From Pseudorasbora parva (Eukaryota; Chordata; Actinopteri; Cypriniformes; Gobionidae): a DNA stretch of 64,000 nucleotides. The notes beneath the pieces were generated by a model, which ran no database searches, was not told where the DNA came from, and saw nothing but the letters and a program-made list of their open reading frames with translations. The DNA is taken from NCBI RefSeq assembly GCF_024679245.1, contig NC_090172.1:3779446-3843445 (forward strand), written 5' to 3'. Below are positions 23,517-37,100 of the stretch, piece by piece. The translations under genes and the position numbers were made by a program. Each line of letters begins with the position of its first letter. Positions within the stretch are counted from its first letter, which is position 1.

Positions 23517-25134
23517 ACAAGGTAAATAGATTTATAAACATACTAAATTATGTTTTTTTTTAAATGTAAAAATGTAGAATGTTTCTTTTGATGGGTAGGT
23601 TTAGGGGTAGGGACTGTGCATGCATGTGTGTGTGTGTGTGTGTGTTGGGTAGATTTAGGGGTAGGGGCAGCGTAGGGGGATAGAATGAAACAGCCTTGAT
23701 AAACACGCTAAAAAGCGATTATGCGTCTTGATAGCAAGCCAAAATGGCATACGAATTGGTGTATCATACATACGCCATTTCATGAGATCAGTCTTGCTGC
23801 ACTAGATAACAATCGATGCATCTAAAGATGGAATCCAAAAAGCCCACACACTCAGAATTAAAAGGACATCATTTGCTTGGTTCTGTTTCTCTTTTTTTTT
23901 TAATTATTATTATTGAAAAACACTCAAAATATTGCCCAGTCCCATTAAAACCAAGAACATCTGTTTGGTTACATAAGTGTAGAACAGTGAGCGAACTCTA
24001 CACCATAAAACTGGAAGGCAGCAAAGAAGAAGAAAGTGAGGACAAACCTCATGATTGATTTGAATGTGTAAAAGTGAAGATTTGTGAACAAGAGAAGACT
24101 TCCTGACTCCATTAAAATACCCCCCTTATATTATGTATGGATAAGGAATAAAAAACACCCAACAAACGATTGGCAAGAAAACATTCGCTTGAAAGCCTCT
24201 GATTAATTTACTTGTTCTGTTTTGGCAATTTCTGAAAATGTCAACGTCCCAAATAGTGGAAGAAAATTACAGATTGATTCATTTGGAATTATCTCTCAGT
24301 CTTTCCAGGTATTCAAAAATAAAGAGAAATAATAGAGTACTCACACTGTGCAGAATGTCACACCTCAATGTAGGAAATAACATAATTGGACAATCAGTGA
24401 ATTCAAATGAACAGTGTGACCACATGAACTCAAGTGTGGGTATCTGCAAGTTGGAGTAATAGGCGTAAAAACTAGGTACAATTGGTTGTGTAAGCTGCCT
24501 CTTATAGTGTGGGATAGGGTTAGGAGTTCATTTCTGGTGTAACATTTCACCTTTCGGCAGCTATCACTGTCTCCATGAACACGATGCTCATCCTTCACAT
24601 TAAGTTGCATCTGAACCAGCTTTTATACATAGACCTTACACTATAATTAGGTTTCCTTATTGGACATCCAAAATGTCAAGAAATCATGACATAGTATTTC
24701 AATATTCTAAAACATCACCAGTGTTGATTTGACACAATATGGCTGGTTTGCTAATCGGTATTAAAGTGTTCGTATGATAAAATATTTAAGTCCTTCAAAC
24801 CTTGTGCACCCACTTTTTTAAATTCTAAGGGTCAGAGTGGACACTGGTCATGTAACACTATGTTTTCATGCATTCAGATAATCCATTTATAATTTGATTG
24901 ATAGCACAATTGGACTGAAAAACCTTCAAAATGTTTCTGAACTGAACTCAGTCTGAATGGCATTTTAATTTTATTTTAGCAGTGACATCATATCGGTGAC
25001 TTTCTTCGATCCTGAATGTGGCGAGTGGGCAATGCAATGAAGTTTTGTTATGTGTGTAATGCACACGTAAACAAATGTGTAAATCGGACTGAAACATTTA
25101 GGGTTCATGTGAACGGTCTATTGTGTGTTGGCAG
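23242..25134. other. Intron with a TG microsatellite and no recognised exon
   Basis: It holds the TG run at 23429-23515 and a second short TG run near 23622-23645 next to copies of 'gggtaggtttaggggtaggg', a phrase common in cyprinid repeats. Positions 23800-25100 show no repeat ends or exon that I can support. Confidence 0.5.
23429..23515. repeat. (TG)n microsatellite, about 85 bp
   Basis: An uninterrupted TG run inside an adamts7 intron. Confidence 0.96.
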
Positions 25135-25297
25135 TGCTCGGTGTCCTGTGGAGGAGGCGTTCAGCGACGACTGGTCAAATGTGTCAACACTAAGGCCGAG
25201 CTTGAGGATGAAAATGAGCATGCGGATTGTGATCATGAACCTCGACCAAAGAACACAAAGAAGTGTAACATTCATGACTGTGACAGCGCCCCCTCTG
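25135..25297 (+). CDS. adamts7: adamts7 exon, last TSR
   Basis: A 163-bp exon (phase 0 entry, phase 1 exit) between 'gttggcag' and 'gtgagt'. It encodes CSVSCGGGVQRRLVKCVNTK, an acidic insert, then KKCNIHDCDSAPS. The VQRRLVKCVNT core matches human ADAMTS7 by recollection. It completes the TSR opened in the previous exon. The next exon is 14.6 kb away. Confidence 0.94.
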
Positions 25298-25331
25298 GTG
25301 AGTAGAGCTTGTGGGATAAAGACAATCTATA

Positions 25332-26817
25332 CAGGTGCTGGTCATATAATTAGAATATCATCAAAAAGTTGATTTATTTCACTAATTCCATTCAAAAAGT
25401 GAAACTTGTATATTATATTCATTCATTACACACAGACTGATATATTTCAAATGTTTAGTTCTTTTAATTTTGATGATTATAACTGATAACTCATTGAAAT
25501 CCCAAATTCAGTATCTCAGAAAATAACAGTATTTCTCAAGACCAATACAAAGAAAGGATTTTTAGAAATCTTGGTCAACTGAAAAGGTATGAACATGAAA
25601 AGTATGAACATGTACAGTACAGTACTTTATACTCAGTTGCTCTGCTATGGCCTTCAGCTCCTCTGCATTGTTGGGTCTGGCATATTGCATCTTTCTCTTC
25701 ACAATACCTTATAGATTTTCTATGGGGTTATGGTCAGGTGAGTTTGCTGGCTACTTAAGACCATGGTCCTTAAACCAGGTACTGGTTGCTTTGGCACTGT
25801 GTGGAGCTGCCAAGTCCTGTTGGAAAATGAAATCTGCATTTCCATAAAGTTGGTCAACAGCAGGAAGCATGAAGTTCTCTAAAACATCCTGGTATCGTTG
25901 ACCTTGGACCTCAGAAAACACAGTGGACCAACACCAGCAGATGACATGGCACCCCAAACCATCACTGACTGTGGAAACTTTACACTGGACCTCAAGCAAC
26001 GTGGATTGTGCCTCTCCTCTCTTCCTCCAGACTCTGGGACCCTGATTTCCAAAGGAAATACAAAATTTACTTTCATCAGAGAACATTATTTGAACCACTC
26101 AGCAGTCCTTTTTGTCTTTAGCCTGGACGAGATGCTTCTGACGCTGTCTGTTGTTCAAGAGTGGCTTGACACAAGGAATGCGACAGCTATAACCCATGTC
26201 TTGTATACGTCTGTGCGTAATAGTTCTTGAAGCACTGACTCCAGCTGCAGTCCACTCTTTGTGAATCTTCCCCACATTTTTGAATGGGTTTTCTTTCACA
26301 ATCCTCTCCAGGGTGCCATTATCCCTATTGCTTGTACACTTTTTTCTACCACATCTTTTAATGTGCTTGGACAGAGCTCTGTGAACAGCCAGCCTCTTTT
26401 GCAGTGACCTTTTGTGTCTTGCCCTCCTTGTGCAAGGTGTCAATGGTCGTCTTTTGGACAATTGTCAAGTCAGCAGTCTTCCCCATGATAGTGTAGCCTA
26501 CATAACTAGACTGAGAGCCCATTTAAAAGCATTTGCAGGTGTTTTGAGTTAATTAGCTAATGAGAGTTTGGCACCAGGTTTCTTCAATATTGAACCTTTT
26601 CACAATAGTCAAATGTTCTGTTTTTGTTGTTCAAATGTTCAAATTTGGGATTTTCCTTAGTTGTCAGTTATAAACATCAAAATTAAAAGAAATAAACATT
26701 TGAAATATATCAGTCTGTGTGTAATGAATGAATATAAGATACTCGTTTCACTTTTTGAATGGAATTAGTGAAATAAATCAACTTGTTGATGATATCTAAT
26801 TATATGACCAGCACCTC
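25332..26817 (-). mobile_element. Tc1-like element in the last adamts7 intron
   Basis: It is flanked by TA, with long inverted ends: 'caggtgctggtcatataa' at the left and 'ttatatgaccagcacctc' at the right. The arms continue inward for about 190 bp ('tcactttttgaatggaatta' mirrored on the left). It lies only 34 bp after the preceding adamts7 exon. The transposase is on the minus strand and broken. Confidence 0.9.
25670..26461 (-). pseudogene. Tc1-like transposase, frameshifted and with stops
   Basis: The N-terminal part runs from 26461 to 26099 (start MSKRRPLTPCTRRARH); further on it includes ISRTITHRR-like helix-turn-helix text and RRIQDMGYSCRIPCVKPLLN. The catalytic part shows FSDESKFCISFGNQGPRVWR and FQQDLAAPHSAKAT. 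A frameshift falls between about 25990 and 25900, where VMVWGAMSSAGVGPL is in another frame. Near 25745 and 25700 in-frame stops replace tryptophans of the usual W-PANSPD and NLW motifs. It is inactive. Confidence 0.85.
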
Positions 26818-27353
26818 TACATGCAAACAGAGAAATACTGAGAAATTCAAAGAAAGAAGTGATTCTGAACTGCCTGTAGGTTTGTAACAAGTTTGCATAA
26901 TGCCAGCTGATGGCCTTAATTGGCTGCGTGCGAACAGCGTCTTCTTTGACCCGCCCTCAAACACTGTAACTGTAGCTGAGACTGGAAGAGTTTGGATTGT
27001 GTCGTTGACATGATGTCGACAAGAGGATGTTTTCTGCGCTGTAAAAGCAAATCCACTCTGCATGGACTTCCAAAGGATGCGAACTTGCGCTATATTCACT
27101 GTATATGAAGCTTAGTTGTACATGCATTTTATCTATTGTTGTTGCAAATTAAACTGGAATAGGTGAATTTTAACATTGAAAATATTGACTTCATACACAT
27201 GAGATGCCAAAGCTAAAAGGGATTTTTTTTTTCTATGGCTTGGGCAAATCTGTACACTCAGTGCGGTGTATGTTATTGTGAACTGCAGTTACTAGGTAGC
27301 ATGAACACTAAGAGCATATGTAGACTTAAAGAAATTGCCTTGCATTTATCAGC

Positions 27354-27423
<70 letters not shown>

Positions 27424-27710
27424 ATTTTCTCTGTATTTGCTATTCAAGGTTCCATAAAGTGCTGCACCTTTAGATTGGTTTGGCTTGATCATTGCCGATT
27501 GCTGGGGACTTAGACAGAATGTCTGTGCCATTTAAGGACCCATGAATCGTCCTTCATTGCTGCTCTTTTGTCATGGGTCATTGGGGATAGAAGAACACTG
27601 TGTGTGCAGCCCCGACAATGATTATTCTGATATAAAGAGAACGAGATACATGAACAAGAGTTATAGTCTCAGACAAATAAGATAAAATCTAAAAGATTGT
27701 AGCTTTTAGC
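26818..27710. other. Intron stretch with an AG microsatellite
   Basis: Nothing is recognised except the (AG)n run at 27356-27420. No splice-bounded reading frame is supportable. Confidence 0.5.
27356..27420. repeat. (GA)n microsatellite, about 65 bp
   Basis: A continuous GA run; the reading frames through it (Arg-Glu and Leu-Ser repeats) are artefacts. Confidence 0.95.
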
Positions 27711-28774
27711 TTAAAGGGGTGATGAATTGGGAAATCAACTTTCCCTTGAGCAAGGTCATGATAATATAAGATTATACTGTAAGTTTCAGAGCTGAAAACG
27801 TCCTTTTTAGTCAAAGAAAAGCTTTTATAGACACCAGACCCAGAAAACGATCGTGAGCTTCACTCTTACGTCATCGCACGACGAAACACACACATCTACA
27901 GAACGTCTAATCCAGTAGCCCCGCCCACCGACTCGTCTAATTCAGTAGCCCCGCCCACCCACTTATCTAATTTAGTAGCCCCGCCCACCGACTCATGGAG
28001 CTGATCGGTCGATCACAAGCCAGCAGCAATAAACATGCTGAAGAAGATAGCAATATATTGTGGAAGAACACAGTCGCTGCATAAGCTTCCTTCGAATCAT
28101 AATATTAGGAATGTGTGATACTTCATTTATTTTTAATAAAGTTCCAGCTCACGTGGGGAAGATCGTTTGTGTGTTCACTTCATTTCACTGCGGAAGTCTC
28201 AAGTGCTGGATTTGCCTTCTATAACTGGATCTGACAGGAATGGTTCAACAAAATTATGTGAGTAAAACGTATTTTTTATATGTAGTAATAGTAGTCCGGG
28301 GGCTGTGTGTTTGGGCTGTGTACCAAAACGTAAGCCCGTCGGCAGATATTCTTTCTTGATCTGGTTGCGCACGTGTGTTTGTGTGTGTGTGTGCAATTCA
28401 CGCTTATATTGACCGATCATGCGGGCCATGTAATACAGAAATAATATTCCCATCAATCGCGGGTAGATGAGATAAATCATTGTGTTTGCTTGATAAAGCC
28501 CTGTGAGAGAATCATCCCGGTTGCCGCTTTCAGAACAATCCCTCCCTGAAGCTCATTAAATATGCAAATATTCTCCGATCCTAGCCGTGGGCTCGAGTGC
28601 TGCACGCCCATCATAACCCAGCGTTCAGGAGAGAGCCTCAAAACCAGTGTAGAAAATAGCCTATTACTTATTAGTTATGATGTTTTTGAATGTAAAAACC
28701 ACACGAATGTTGTTAGTTGACCTCAGATGACAGTATAAAAAAGAAAAAAAGCCAGTTCATGACACCTTTTTAAA
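27711..28774. mobile_element. Non-autonomous TTAA-type element with an internal 30-bp minisatellite
   Basis: The left end 'ttaaaggggtgatgaattgg' is mirrored by 'gccagttcatgacacctttt' followed by 'taaag' on the right. Inside, at 27905-27994, three 30-bp tandem units (tctaatccagtagccccgcc, then caccgactcg) are present. The reverse complement of this unit is the same motif as the 32-bp satellite at 61.86-64.0 kb, and the neighbouring text near 28010-28165 also matches the flank of that satellite. No protein is encoded. Confidence 0.75.
27905..27994 (-). repeat. Three-copy 30-bp minisatellite (GTGGGCGGGGCTAC type)
   Basis: 'tctaa' recurs at 27906, 27936 and 27966, giving an exact 30-bp period. 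Read on the minus strand each unit contains gtgggcggggctac, like the large satellite at the right end of the window. Confidence 0.9.
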
Positions 28775-29565
28775 GTCTTAGCATAGAATGAGATGAAAGG
28801 CATTCACAGCAGGTTTTAGACGAATTTACAGGAATATGTTATTCATATATTGTCCTTAATTGGAGGTTCACAGATAGCAGCTATCAGCAAATTGGAAAAT
28901 TTCAAGCAAGAAAATGCTCCTTTCCTTAACCTTTACTTCTTCTTCATATCCCTGTGAGGAATTTTAGTGACTTCTTCGTTCTTCGAGTACTACAGCTCAC
29001 CTGTCTCACAGCCTTTAATTACCATCATCATTACTTTGAAATGTACCTCCAGGCCTGTCATGTACTAGTGCTGAGAAAATAGCTTCGGCTCAGTTTGATA
29101 ATTAAAATGTCATTCGTGATGAGTGGTTTGGTGGTACATGTGGTTAATTCCTTAACTTTAGAAAGAAATTATCCTGGAAATCCACCCACGTTTGATTAGT
29201 TTTGGGTAAAGCAATGTTTGCTCTTAATAATTTCACCCTAGTGCAGGGGAATAGGAGACTTCATGATTATTTAAAAAAATAATTACGCCACCATGTTGTG
29301 TGCAAAAGTTTTTCCGGATGAAACACCTCAGCTTTCTATATGTATTATTTATATTAATCCATACAGACTTTACTGGCCCCAAGATGTTGTTCTTTGTCAT
29401 ACCTTGAATTTTACCTTTCGTCATGTGGAGAATTGTATTATTTAAATATCTTTTAGATGTGTTTTTTCAGTTTGTGTTTGCACTATTAGAAGACCAGGAG
29501 AAAAACATTACCGACATAAATAAAAAACCTAACTATTAAATTTCTAATTTCGCGAATCAACCAAG
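28775..29565. other. Intron stretch, nothing recognised
   Basis: AT-rich sequence without repeat ends, RNA or exon that I can support. Confidence 0.5.
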
Positions 29566-30025
29566 TGGATGGATGGATGGATGGTTGGTTGGTTGGATGG
29601 TTGGTTGGTTGGTTGGTTGGTTGGTTGGTTGGTTGGTTGGTTGGTTGGTCGGTCGGTTGGTTGGTTGGTCGGTCGGTCGGTGTGTTGGTTGGTTGGTTCG
29701 ATGGATGGATGGATGGTTGGCGGGTTGTTGGCTGGTTAGTTGGATGGATGGATGGTTGGTTGGTTGGTTGGTTCGATGGATGGATGGATGGTTGGCGGGT
29801 TGTTGGCTGGTTAGTTGGATGGATGGATGGTTGGTTGGTTGGTTGGTTGGTTGGTTCGATGGATGGATGGATGGATGGTTGGCGGGTTGTTGGCTGGTTA
29901 GTTGGATGGATGGATGGTTGGTTGGTTGGTTGGTTGGTTGGTTCGATGGATGGATGGATGGATGGATGGATGGATGGATGGATGGATGGCTGGTTGTTTG
30001 GATGGTTGGTGGGTTGGCTTATGGA
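29566..30025. repeat. GGAT/GGTT tetranucleotide array, about 450 bp
   Basis: Alternating blocks of GGAT and GGTT, with GGTC in the first third. A larger unit of about 110-130 bp ('ggttggcgggttgttggctg' followed by 'gttagttggatgg') repeats three times, near 29714, 29790 and 29877. Open frames (MDGW, IHPS) are artefacts. Confidence 0.95.
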
Positions 30026-30133
30026 TTTCTGAGGCATACATAAAATACTGGCTTAAATTTGCTATGTGAGACTACTGATTTCCCTTTGTCCTCATTAACT
30101 AATGATTTCGTTGGTTGGTTGATACTTTACTCT

Positions 30134-30487
30134 CACTGCTTACTTATTATTTTTGTCTTGTTTCTAGTCTAAATATCTAAAAATTCTTACATTAAGAAAC
30201 ATTTACTAGACAAGAAATTACTTGAAATTAAGAGAGTTTTTGCTTAAAATAAGATAAATAATCTGCCAATAAGGTAAGTAAAATAGTGTTGTTTTAAGAT
30301 TATTTTTCTTACCCCATTGGCAGATTATTTATCTTATTTTAAATTTTCTTAATGTTGAGTTATTTTTTCCCAAAACAAGACAATAGTTTTTACTTGTCTA
30401 GTAAATGTTTCTTAATGTAAGAATTTTTAGATATTTAGACTAGAAACAAGACAAAAATACTAAGTAAGAAAAGCATTTTTTACAGTG
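30134..30487. mobile_element. Second copy of the CACTGC palindromic miniature element
   Basis: The same family as 22673-23067: 'gtttctagtctaaatatc' and 'acattaagaaacatttacta' on the left are mirrored on the right, ending 'ttttttacagtg'. The arms have small deletions relative to the other copy. Confidence 0.88.
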
Positions 30488-31699
30488 CAGACTCCTAGCC
30501 CTGGAATACTTGAGTTCAACAGTCATCTGAATAGGATCTCCTTTCTTTGTTTGTTGGTGTTGGATTGTAAATTAATCAGCTTCTTGACCAGCTACCAAAA
30601 ACCTGGTCCCGTTGGCTCAAACGGTGATAGTATCAGCTGGAGGGTCTCACAGTCTGCTGTGTTACTGAGGGGAAGCTTTTGCTTCACTGTTTCCCATCCT
30701 GGATGCCTTCTGCTGAAGAGTGCTCTCTGAGTGTGGACTTCCCCACTCTACATTTGTAAATTATGGCGTCCCAAAGGGCTATTAATAGTATTGTTTTTTT
30801 CCTTTGCCTCAGATAAAAACCGCTTTTGGCAAGGCATCTGCTGATGCGATCACTTCACTGACAGTGTTTTGGATGTTGAGAGAGGTCTTGCATAAGTGTT
30901 TGGATTGAATTCTTTTGACATTGTCCAAATAGATCACAAGTGGATTTGCATGGCATATTAACTGAAGTCAGCTGTTGCTTGCTTGCACAGTTGAATGAAT
31001 GCTGTTATATAACAAGTTAACCCTGTGCTACGGTACATCTTTAAACAATTGTGTTAACATATTGAATGCAACGCAGTCTGCTAAAATAATGAATGTAAAT
31101 GTATTGCTCAGAGGCTTAATTGAGTTCAGATAATTCGCCATATTTTCCCATTAAGATAAATACGGTAAATGTTATTTTGGAATGTTTTCTGAAAGGTCAA
31201 AAAAAAAAAATCCAGTTTTTTAAATGTTATGTACGAACATTAGGGGAATATTCAATTTTAGAGAGTTTAGAGAACATTCAAAAGTAACAAGTAAAATATT
31301 TAAAACAAAATGTCCAACTAAACTTTTCAGGTAAAAAAAAGAAAGTTCCACGAACATTTTGAGAGCATTATTAAAGACCAGATAACTTTGGAAAAAACTT
31401 TGTTCATAACTTTGAGAGAACTGTGGCAGAATGACTCTTTAGGAAGAATACAATTAGAAATGAGACAATTGTTGTCATGCAGGTTTTATTCCTGGAAGAA
31501 TTTGAAGAGAAAATTTGAGTTCATATTGAAATCTGTGATAATATCTATTTGCTTTATGTTTGATATCAATGCTGTTTACAGTAGGATAAATAATTGAGAC
31601 ATTAAAGAGACCTTATTTTGTGCTCATTTCCCCCTATGGGTTCATATCAAAAACTTTTCTATGGGTTGTTCAGTCCATATTTTAAAAAAAATGCTGTAA
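30488..31699. other. Intron stretch, nothing firm
   Basis: No exon, RNA or defined repeat end is recognised in this 1.2 kb. Confidence 0.45.
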
Positions 31700-32213
31700 T
31701 GAAAATGCATGTCCAAAACATCACACTGTCAATAACAGTATGGTATGGTAGCACAGATAGCCAAACAAAGAAAAAACTACAGCAGACTGTCAACAAAGCA
31801 TCCAAGATCATAGGGAAACCACTGCCTTCAGTCAATTCCCTCTATACATATCGGACTGTAAAGCGGGCAAAGAAAATCATCTCTGACATCTCACATCCAG
31901 CGAACCACCTATTTCAGCTCCTTCCTTCAGGGAGGCGCTACCGGTCACTATCTACCAAGACCAAACGCTTCATAAAGAGCTTTTTCCCCATAGCCATCAG
32001 GACTCTGAACTCCTCTCTTTAGTTTAGTTTTTCCTCTCATACACTACGCATGGTCATGTACCCACTGTATTTTGTATTGTTACATGTTGTGATGTGTATT
32101 GTCTATTTGTTGTTTGTAATGAATGTTGATGTAGAGCTTAAACACACTGTACCGAAAAAAATTCCCCAGGCATTGTCGTGTGGCGAAATAAACAATCGAA
32201 TCGAATCAACTTG
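31700..32213 (+). mobile_element. 3' fragment of an L2/CR1-like LINE
   Basis: A short reading frame (31618-32022) ends with the typical LINE C-terminus: WYGSTDSQTKKKLQQTVNKA, HLFQLLPSGRRYRSL and SFFPIAIRTLNSS. A 3' UTR follows with 'ggcattgtcgtgtggcgaaa' and 'aataaacaatcgaatcgaat' at the end. Nothing upstream of the C-terminal domain remains, as expected for a 5'-truncated insertion. Confidence 0.8.
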
Positions 32214-32571
32214 AAGGTAAAAGTAACGTCAGTTCAAAAGAAAAGCCCTTTCAGATGTGATTTTGTGGAAAATTATTGATTGAAGATTACAAAGACAAAC
32301 GTTTTCCAGTGTGATTTACAGTAGTTTCCATGAGAACTGCCTCATTTGTCTTCTGAGATTTTGAGTACTGAATGAGTGACCAAAAATAAACGCAAACTAC
32401 ATTTCCTGTGTCACTGAGACTCCTCAGCATTGTTTAAAGCAGCTCTTACAGGATGTTGGGGAGGTGGGGTAAGTTCTGACCGGATTAATGAGCCCTCTCC
32501 CAGCCGAAGGACATTGTGTGTCACGGGATTTGGTCTGCTTCTCTGTGTGGAATAAATCATGTAAATACAGG

Positions 32572-32725
<154 letters not shown>

Positions 32726-32776
32726 TTGTGTCCTTGTGTCCTTGTTTATATTACATCGTGGGGACCAAATGTCCCC

Positions 32777-33388
32777 TTAAAGGGTTAGTTCACCCAAAAA
32801 TGAAATGTATGTCATTAACTCCTCTCCCTAATGTCATTTCACACCCGTAAGACCTCCGTTCATCTTCAGACACAGTTTAAGATATTTTATATTTTAGTCC
32901 CAGAGCATTATGCAGTCAATGCACACTTCACTGTCCATGTCCAGAAAGCTAATAAAAACATCACCAAAGTAGTCCATATGAGACATCAGTGGGTTAATTA
33001 GAGGCTCTGGAAACATCAAAAATACATTTTGGTCCAAAAATATCAAAAACTACGATTTTATTCAGCATTGTCTTCTCCATGTGCCTCCAAAAAGAATCAA
33101 ACGGTTAATGAATCAGTGAATCGATCAAAGATTCGGGTCGCCAATATCATGTGATTTCAGCAGTTCGGATCGTGTCAAACTGCCAAACTGCTGAGATCAT
33201 GTGACATTGGCGACCCAAATCTTTGATATTAGCGTTATTAGCTTTCTGGACATGGACAGTGAAGTGTGCATTGACTGTGCTCTGGGACTAAAATATAAAA
33301 TATCTTAAACTGTCTTACGGGTGTGGAACGACATTAGGGGGAGAAGTTAATGACATCAATTTCATTTTTGGGTGAACTAACCCTTTAA
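32777..33388. mobile_element. 612-bp hairpin TTAA element
   Basis: It runs from TTAAAGGGTTAGTTCACC to GGTGAACTAACCCTTTAA. The arms mirror each other, for example 'cacttcactgtccatgtcca' and 'tggacatggacagtgaagtg'. It has no coding capacity and belongs to the same family group as those at 21271, 42343 and 57509. Confidence 0.92.
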
Positions 33389-33952
33389 GGATAGTAAAAC
33401 CTGAGATCACAAAAGGCTTATAAATCATACAGGATGAGTTTTTTTTGAGAACGTAAAAAACACTCAGTCAATCTCATGTCAATCTTGAGTACCTATAGAG
33501 TAGTATTGCATCCTTCATATCTCCGAAAAGTCTTTAGTTTTATTATATTTATAAAAGAAATATGGGCTGTACCGAGTCTTTCCGGAAAAAAACGAGCGGC
33601 TGGAGGCGTATCGTGTGGGCGGAGCTAAAGAATGACGAGCGCAAAGCGGTGACGTCCTCAAGTGTGGAGAAAAATGTTACTTTTTTCAGATTTAACTAAT
33701 ACATATATGATCCAGAATCAGATCCGGAGGCTGAAATAAATTGAACAGGAGAAGCAGCAACAGCAGGACGTCCGTCTCTGTGGTATGGACTGTATTTAGT
33801 GGCCTGTCAACATTTGTGTGTCTTTACTCGCAGTTTATGAGGACATGATTCGGTTTATGGACTATTGTATGCGTCTAGACCTTAGCAGTGGCAAGCAAAA
33901 CGGTTTTGCACGTCAGACTAGTGTAACGTTATACATAGAACAATGTAACCAA
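33389..33952. other. Intron stretch, nothing firm
   Basis: No supportable feature; sequence such as 'gggcggagctaaagaatgac' suggests an old dispersed element. Confidence 0.35.
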
Positions 33953-34130
33953 CCAAACAAACAACCATCCATCCAATTCAACAAACCAACCATTCATCCA
34001 TCCATCCAAACAAACAACCATCCATCTAATTCGACCAACCATCCATCCATCCATCCATTCATCCGTACATCCGGCTAACCATCTAACCAACCAATTATCC
34101 ATCCATCTAGCTGAACCCTTCACCCATTTA
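33953..34130. repeat. Degenerate CCAT tetranucleotide array
   Basis: Runs of ccat mixed with 'aaccaaac' over about 180 bp. Confidence 0.85.
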
Positions 34131-37100
34131 TGATGGCAAGCATGAGTTGAATATGTACACACAACGAGACTACAGTTAGATCTATCCTGAATGCATCATA
34201 AAATGAAGTCTTATTAGGCTCTAATTCATCCTATTTTTGTAATAAAACATTACAGTTCTTTTTCAGTTAATGGTCAGTCCATTAATTCACTGCTGTTAGA
34301 AGCTCCTTGTTGATTTGTTCTGCAGCCTCCTTAGCTCTAATACTTATATATGTATTATCAACATGGTAAGTGTGCTGTAAATCCTGCAGAACCTGTGACT
34401 GAATGACCTCAGAGTGACAGGATCATAGATGAGCAGACTATGCACCATGTGAAGTGTTTCTGAAGCGTCTTCATTTGAGCTGACAGAACATGACAGCTTT
34501 CACAGGCTGTAATGAAGTGTTCTCCAGCAGAGACAAAGCAAAAACTAGGAAGCTTTGCAGGTATATGTTAGAAGCTAAGATTTTATTTTACTGCACAATG
34601 AACTATTTATGAATGGCTCTTTGTGATATGCAACATATGCACTGAATTATGGTAAAATGTAACACTATGGCAACGCCTTTCTTTCGCTGACAGAACTGCA
34701 GTTTCTTTCAGTTTTTTAACCTCAGTTAGTCCTAAAAGACTGGTCATTGTCATTCAGTTTGAAATGTTGACAACAATTTTTATTTTTTTTCCTTCCGCAT
34801 TTATAATTCTTTGCAGCCTTTAGCCACTGCCAACAATACACATCTGAATTCCTGCACCTGGAAACAATACAAGTAGACACGATTATGGCTAAAAGGTATT
34901 TCCTACTAAAGTAAGAGGTGGTATTTTACTCTGGTAAGCGTATCCACAGCGGACTGGTGGAAGTGGCCTCGGATGGCAACATGCCCAGTGCATTATGGGT
35001 GTTGAAGTATTCCTACCTACCTAGCGCAGCCTTTTTTTTCTTCTTTTTTTGCCTTTCTACTGCATAGGCATAATGAAAGCCCATTTTGCCAACAATGAAG
35101 TACCCCTTTAAGTAAATCGAACAAAAACATACCAGTGAGATCGTATAAATTCATACGAATTAGCCACCAATTTGCCAAACAGTTTGTGAATTGCCATGAG
35201 AATATGTTAGAATGAGACGTCATCTTCAATAATGCTGTGTCCCTGAATGTCATTGAAGTTGATATTTTCCTGGCATAAATCTTCACCAACTTTGTTTAAA
35301 GTCATAATGAAACTGAAGTTGCGTTAGTCTTTTTTCCTGTTGTGACGTTTTGTTAACCCCTAACAGTTTTGGTTAGAGGATAACAGTATATACAATTGAA
35401 ATAGCTTCTGGAATAAGAAAAAATGTTGGGCGGGGCTTGATTTTGTCTGAGGGGAATTGATTGGATGGTTGTGGTCTGTTATTGGTGGATCTCATGTGAG
35501 TGACAGGTTGCCCCGCCCTCATCATCAGACAAGAGATATCACTGCAAGAGGGAGGGGAAATTATTTTGTTTAAAGATTTTGAGGCACAAAAAAAAAAATG
35601 CACAGTGCACAGGTAAATCATTTATAATAAATACTATTTCAGTCTTCATACCTCACATTTAATTCAGTGTGTTTCACACACATTGTAAATACTTGCCATT
35701 ATTTTGTAATAATTGTACAATTTACTAGCAACTTCTGAGTGAAATGTATTTCTACACCAATTTTTTTTTTTTTTTTGGCCTTTCGAGCATGCCACAATTA
35801 TTTTGACATGCTTGCTTTTATTCAAAATACCACTAGACTTCATTTCCATGATGCTTTTGGATGGATAAAGCGGTGTTTCCGTGTTTTTTTTCTAGGCTTG
35901 GTTGTGTTTATGGGGTGCAGTATAACATGTCTTAATACTTTTTTTTTTTTTTTTTTTTACCTTTATTCCACACCGCTGTCTCCACTGGCCTCTGAACGGC
36001 TCGTTTGCTTCCTGCTTCTATGAAGCCCATCCCTTTGAAAAACGCAATGGTCTTAGATTGGTTAGATGGCCAATACAGTTTCCTGTATTTTTATTGGCTG
36101 AAGTGCCAAGCACAGGTTAAGGCCACGCCCCTTCCCATTACGGGCAGAAGTCACATCTGCGGAGACTAGTGAGGGTTTATGATGTCACCAACCCAGGAAG
36201 AAGCTCGTTGTAGTCCAAACCGGCCATTTTTGTAGGCAATAAACTGCCGTAACTTTAAAAGACAATATCTCCGTTTGCATTGAACTTTCAGCGATGTAAC
36301 TTTGCAGACACTGTTTATGCTCAAGCAGTGACATTACACACACTAACTAAAGTTAATAAAGTGAAATCGCATGCAACCATCCTTTTAAAATGTACCACAT
36401 ATGCATGTTCCCATGTATTTTTTTATTAAATCCCATTGTGTGCATATAGAGCGGCAGTGTGGGAAGGCACAGGAGCAGTGTGTGATCCCACTGCAGCTGA
36501 GGCCCCTGACCCCACTGATGTCAACACACTGTGATCGAGATGCTGTCGTGCTGAGACCTGAATGACTCCTTCTGTTAGTGGAGTCACCCGGTGGGAATGC
36601 TCTGAAAATCCATTTAGTCTGCAACTCTTCTGTAAATTTGCATTGTAAACCCTTCTTTGTTTTTGATCTCTCCTCTAAGCGTTTTTGGTCTTATCGCTTT
36701 TTCAAACGAGGCATTTAAAGAATGCTTTTAATCAGCCTGTTACTGGCACACTTGAAGTCTTCTAACTGGTATTCAGAAAGAAAATATTTCTTGTCTTGCG
36801 GAATGCATTGAAAACATGCCCAACAAAGGTTAAAATTTAAAAAATACAGCAGAGATTTTTTTATGGCTATCATGGCAATATATGGCATTTTGTGTTGGGA
36901 AGGCTCTAAGTGGCATCTTGTTTGTCTTTAAACTATCAGAAGTGAATATTTCGAGGCATGAAATGAATGGCCTCTCTTCATTACCCACCACTGTATTGGT
37001 GAATCCAAGGTTGAGATATTTGCTTGACAATTTTGAACATTTGCTGTTACCTGTTGAGAAAAGAGGACAAAATATTTTCTTCTGATGGCATTTTGCCTTT

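Noticed and set aside
29486..30043. Open frames on both strands of MDGW, LVGW and IHPS repeats
   Set aside because: These come from the GGAT/GGTT tetranucleotide array.
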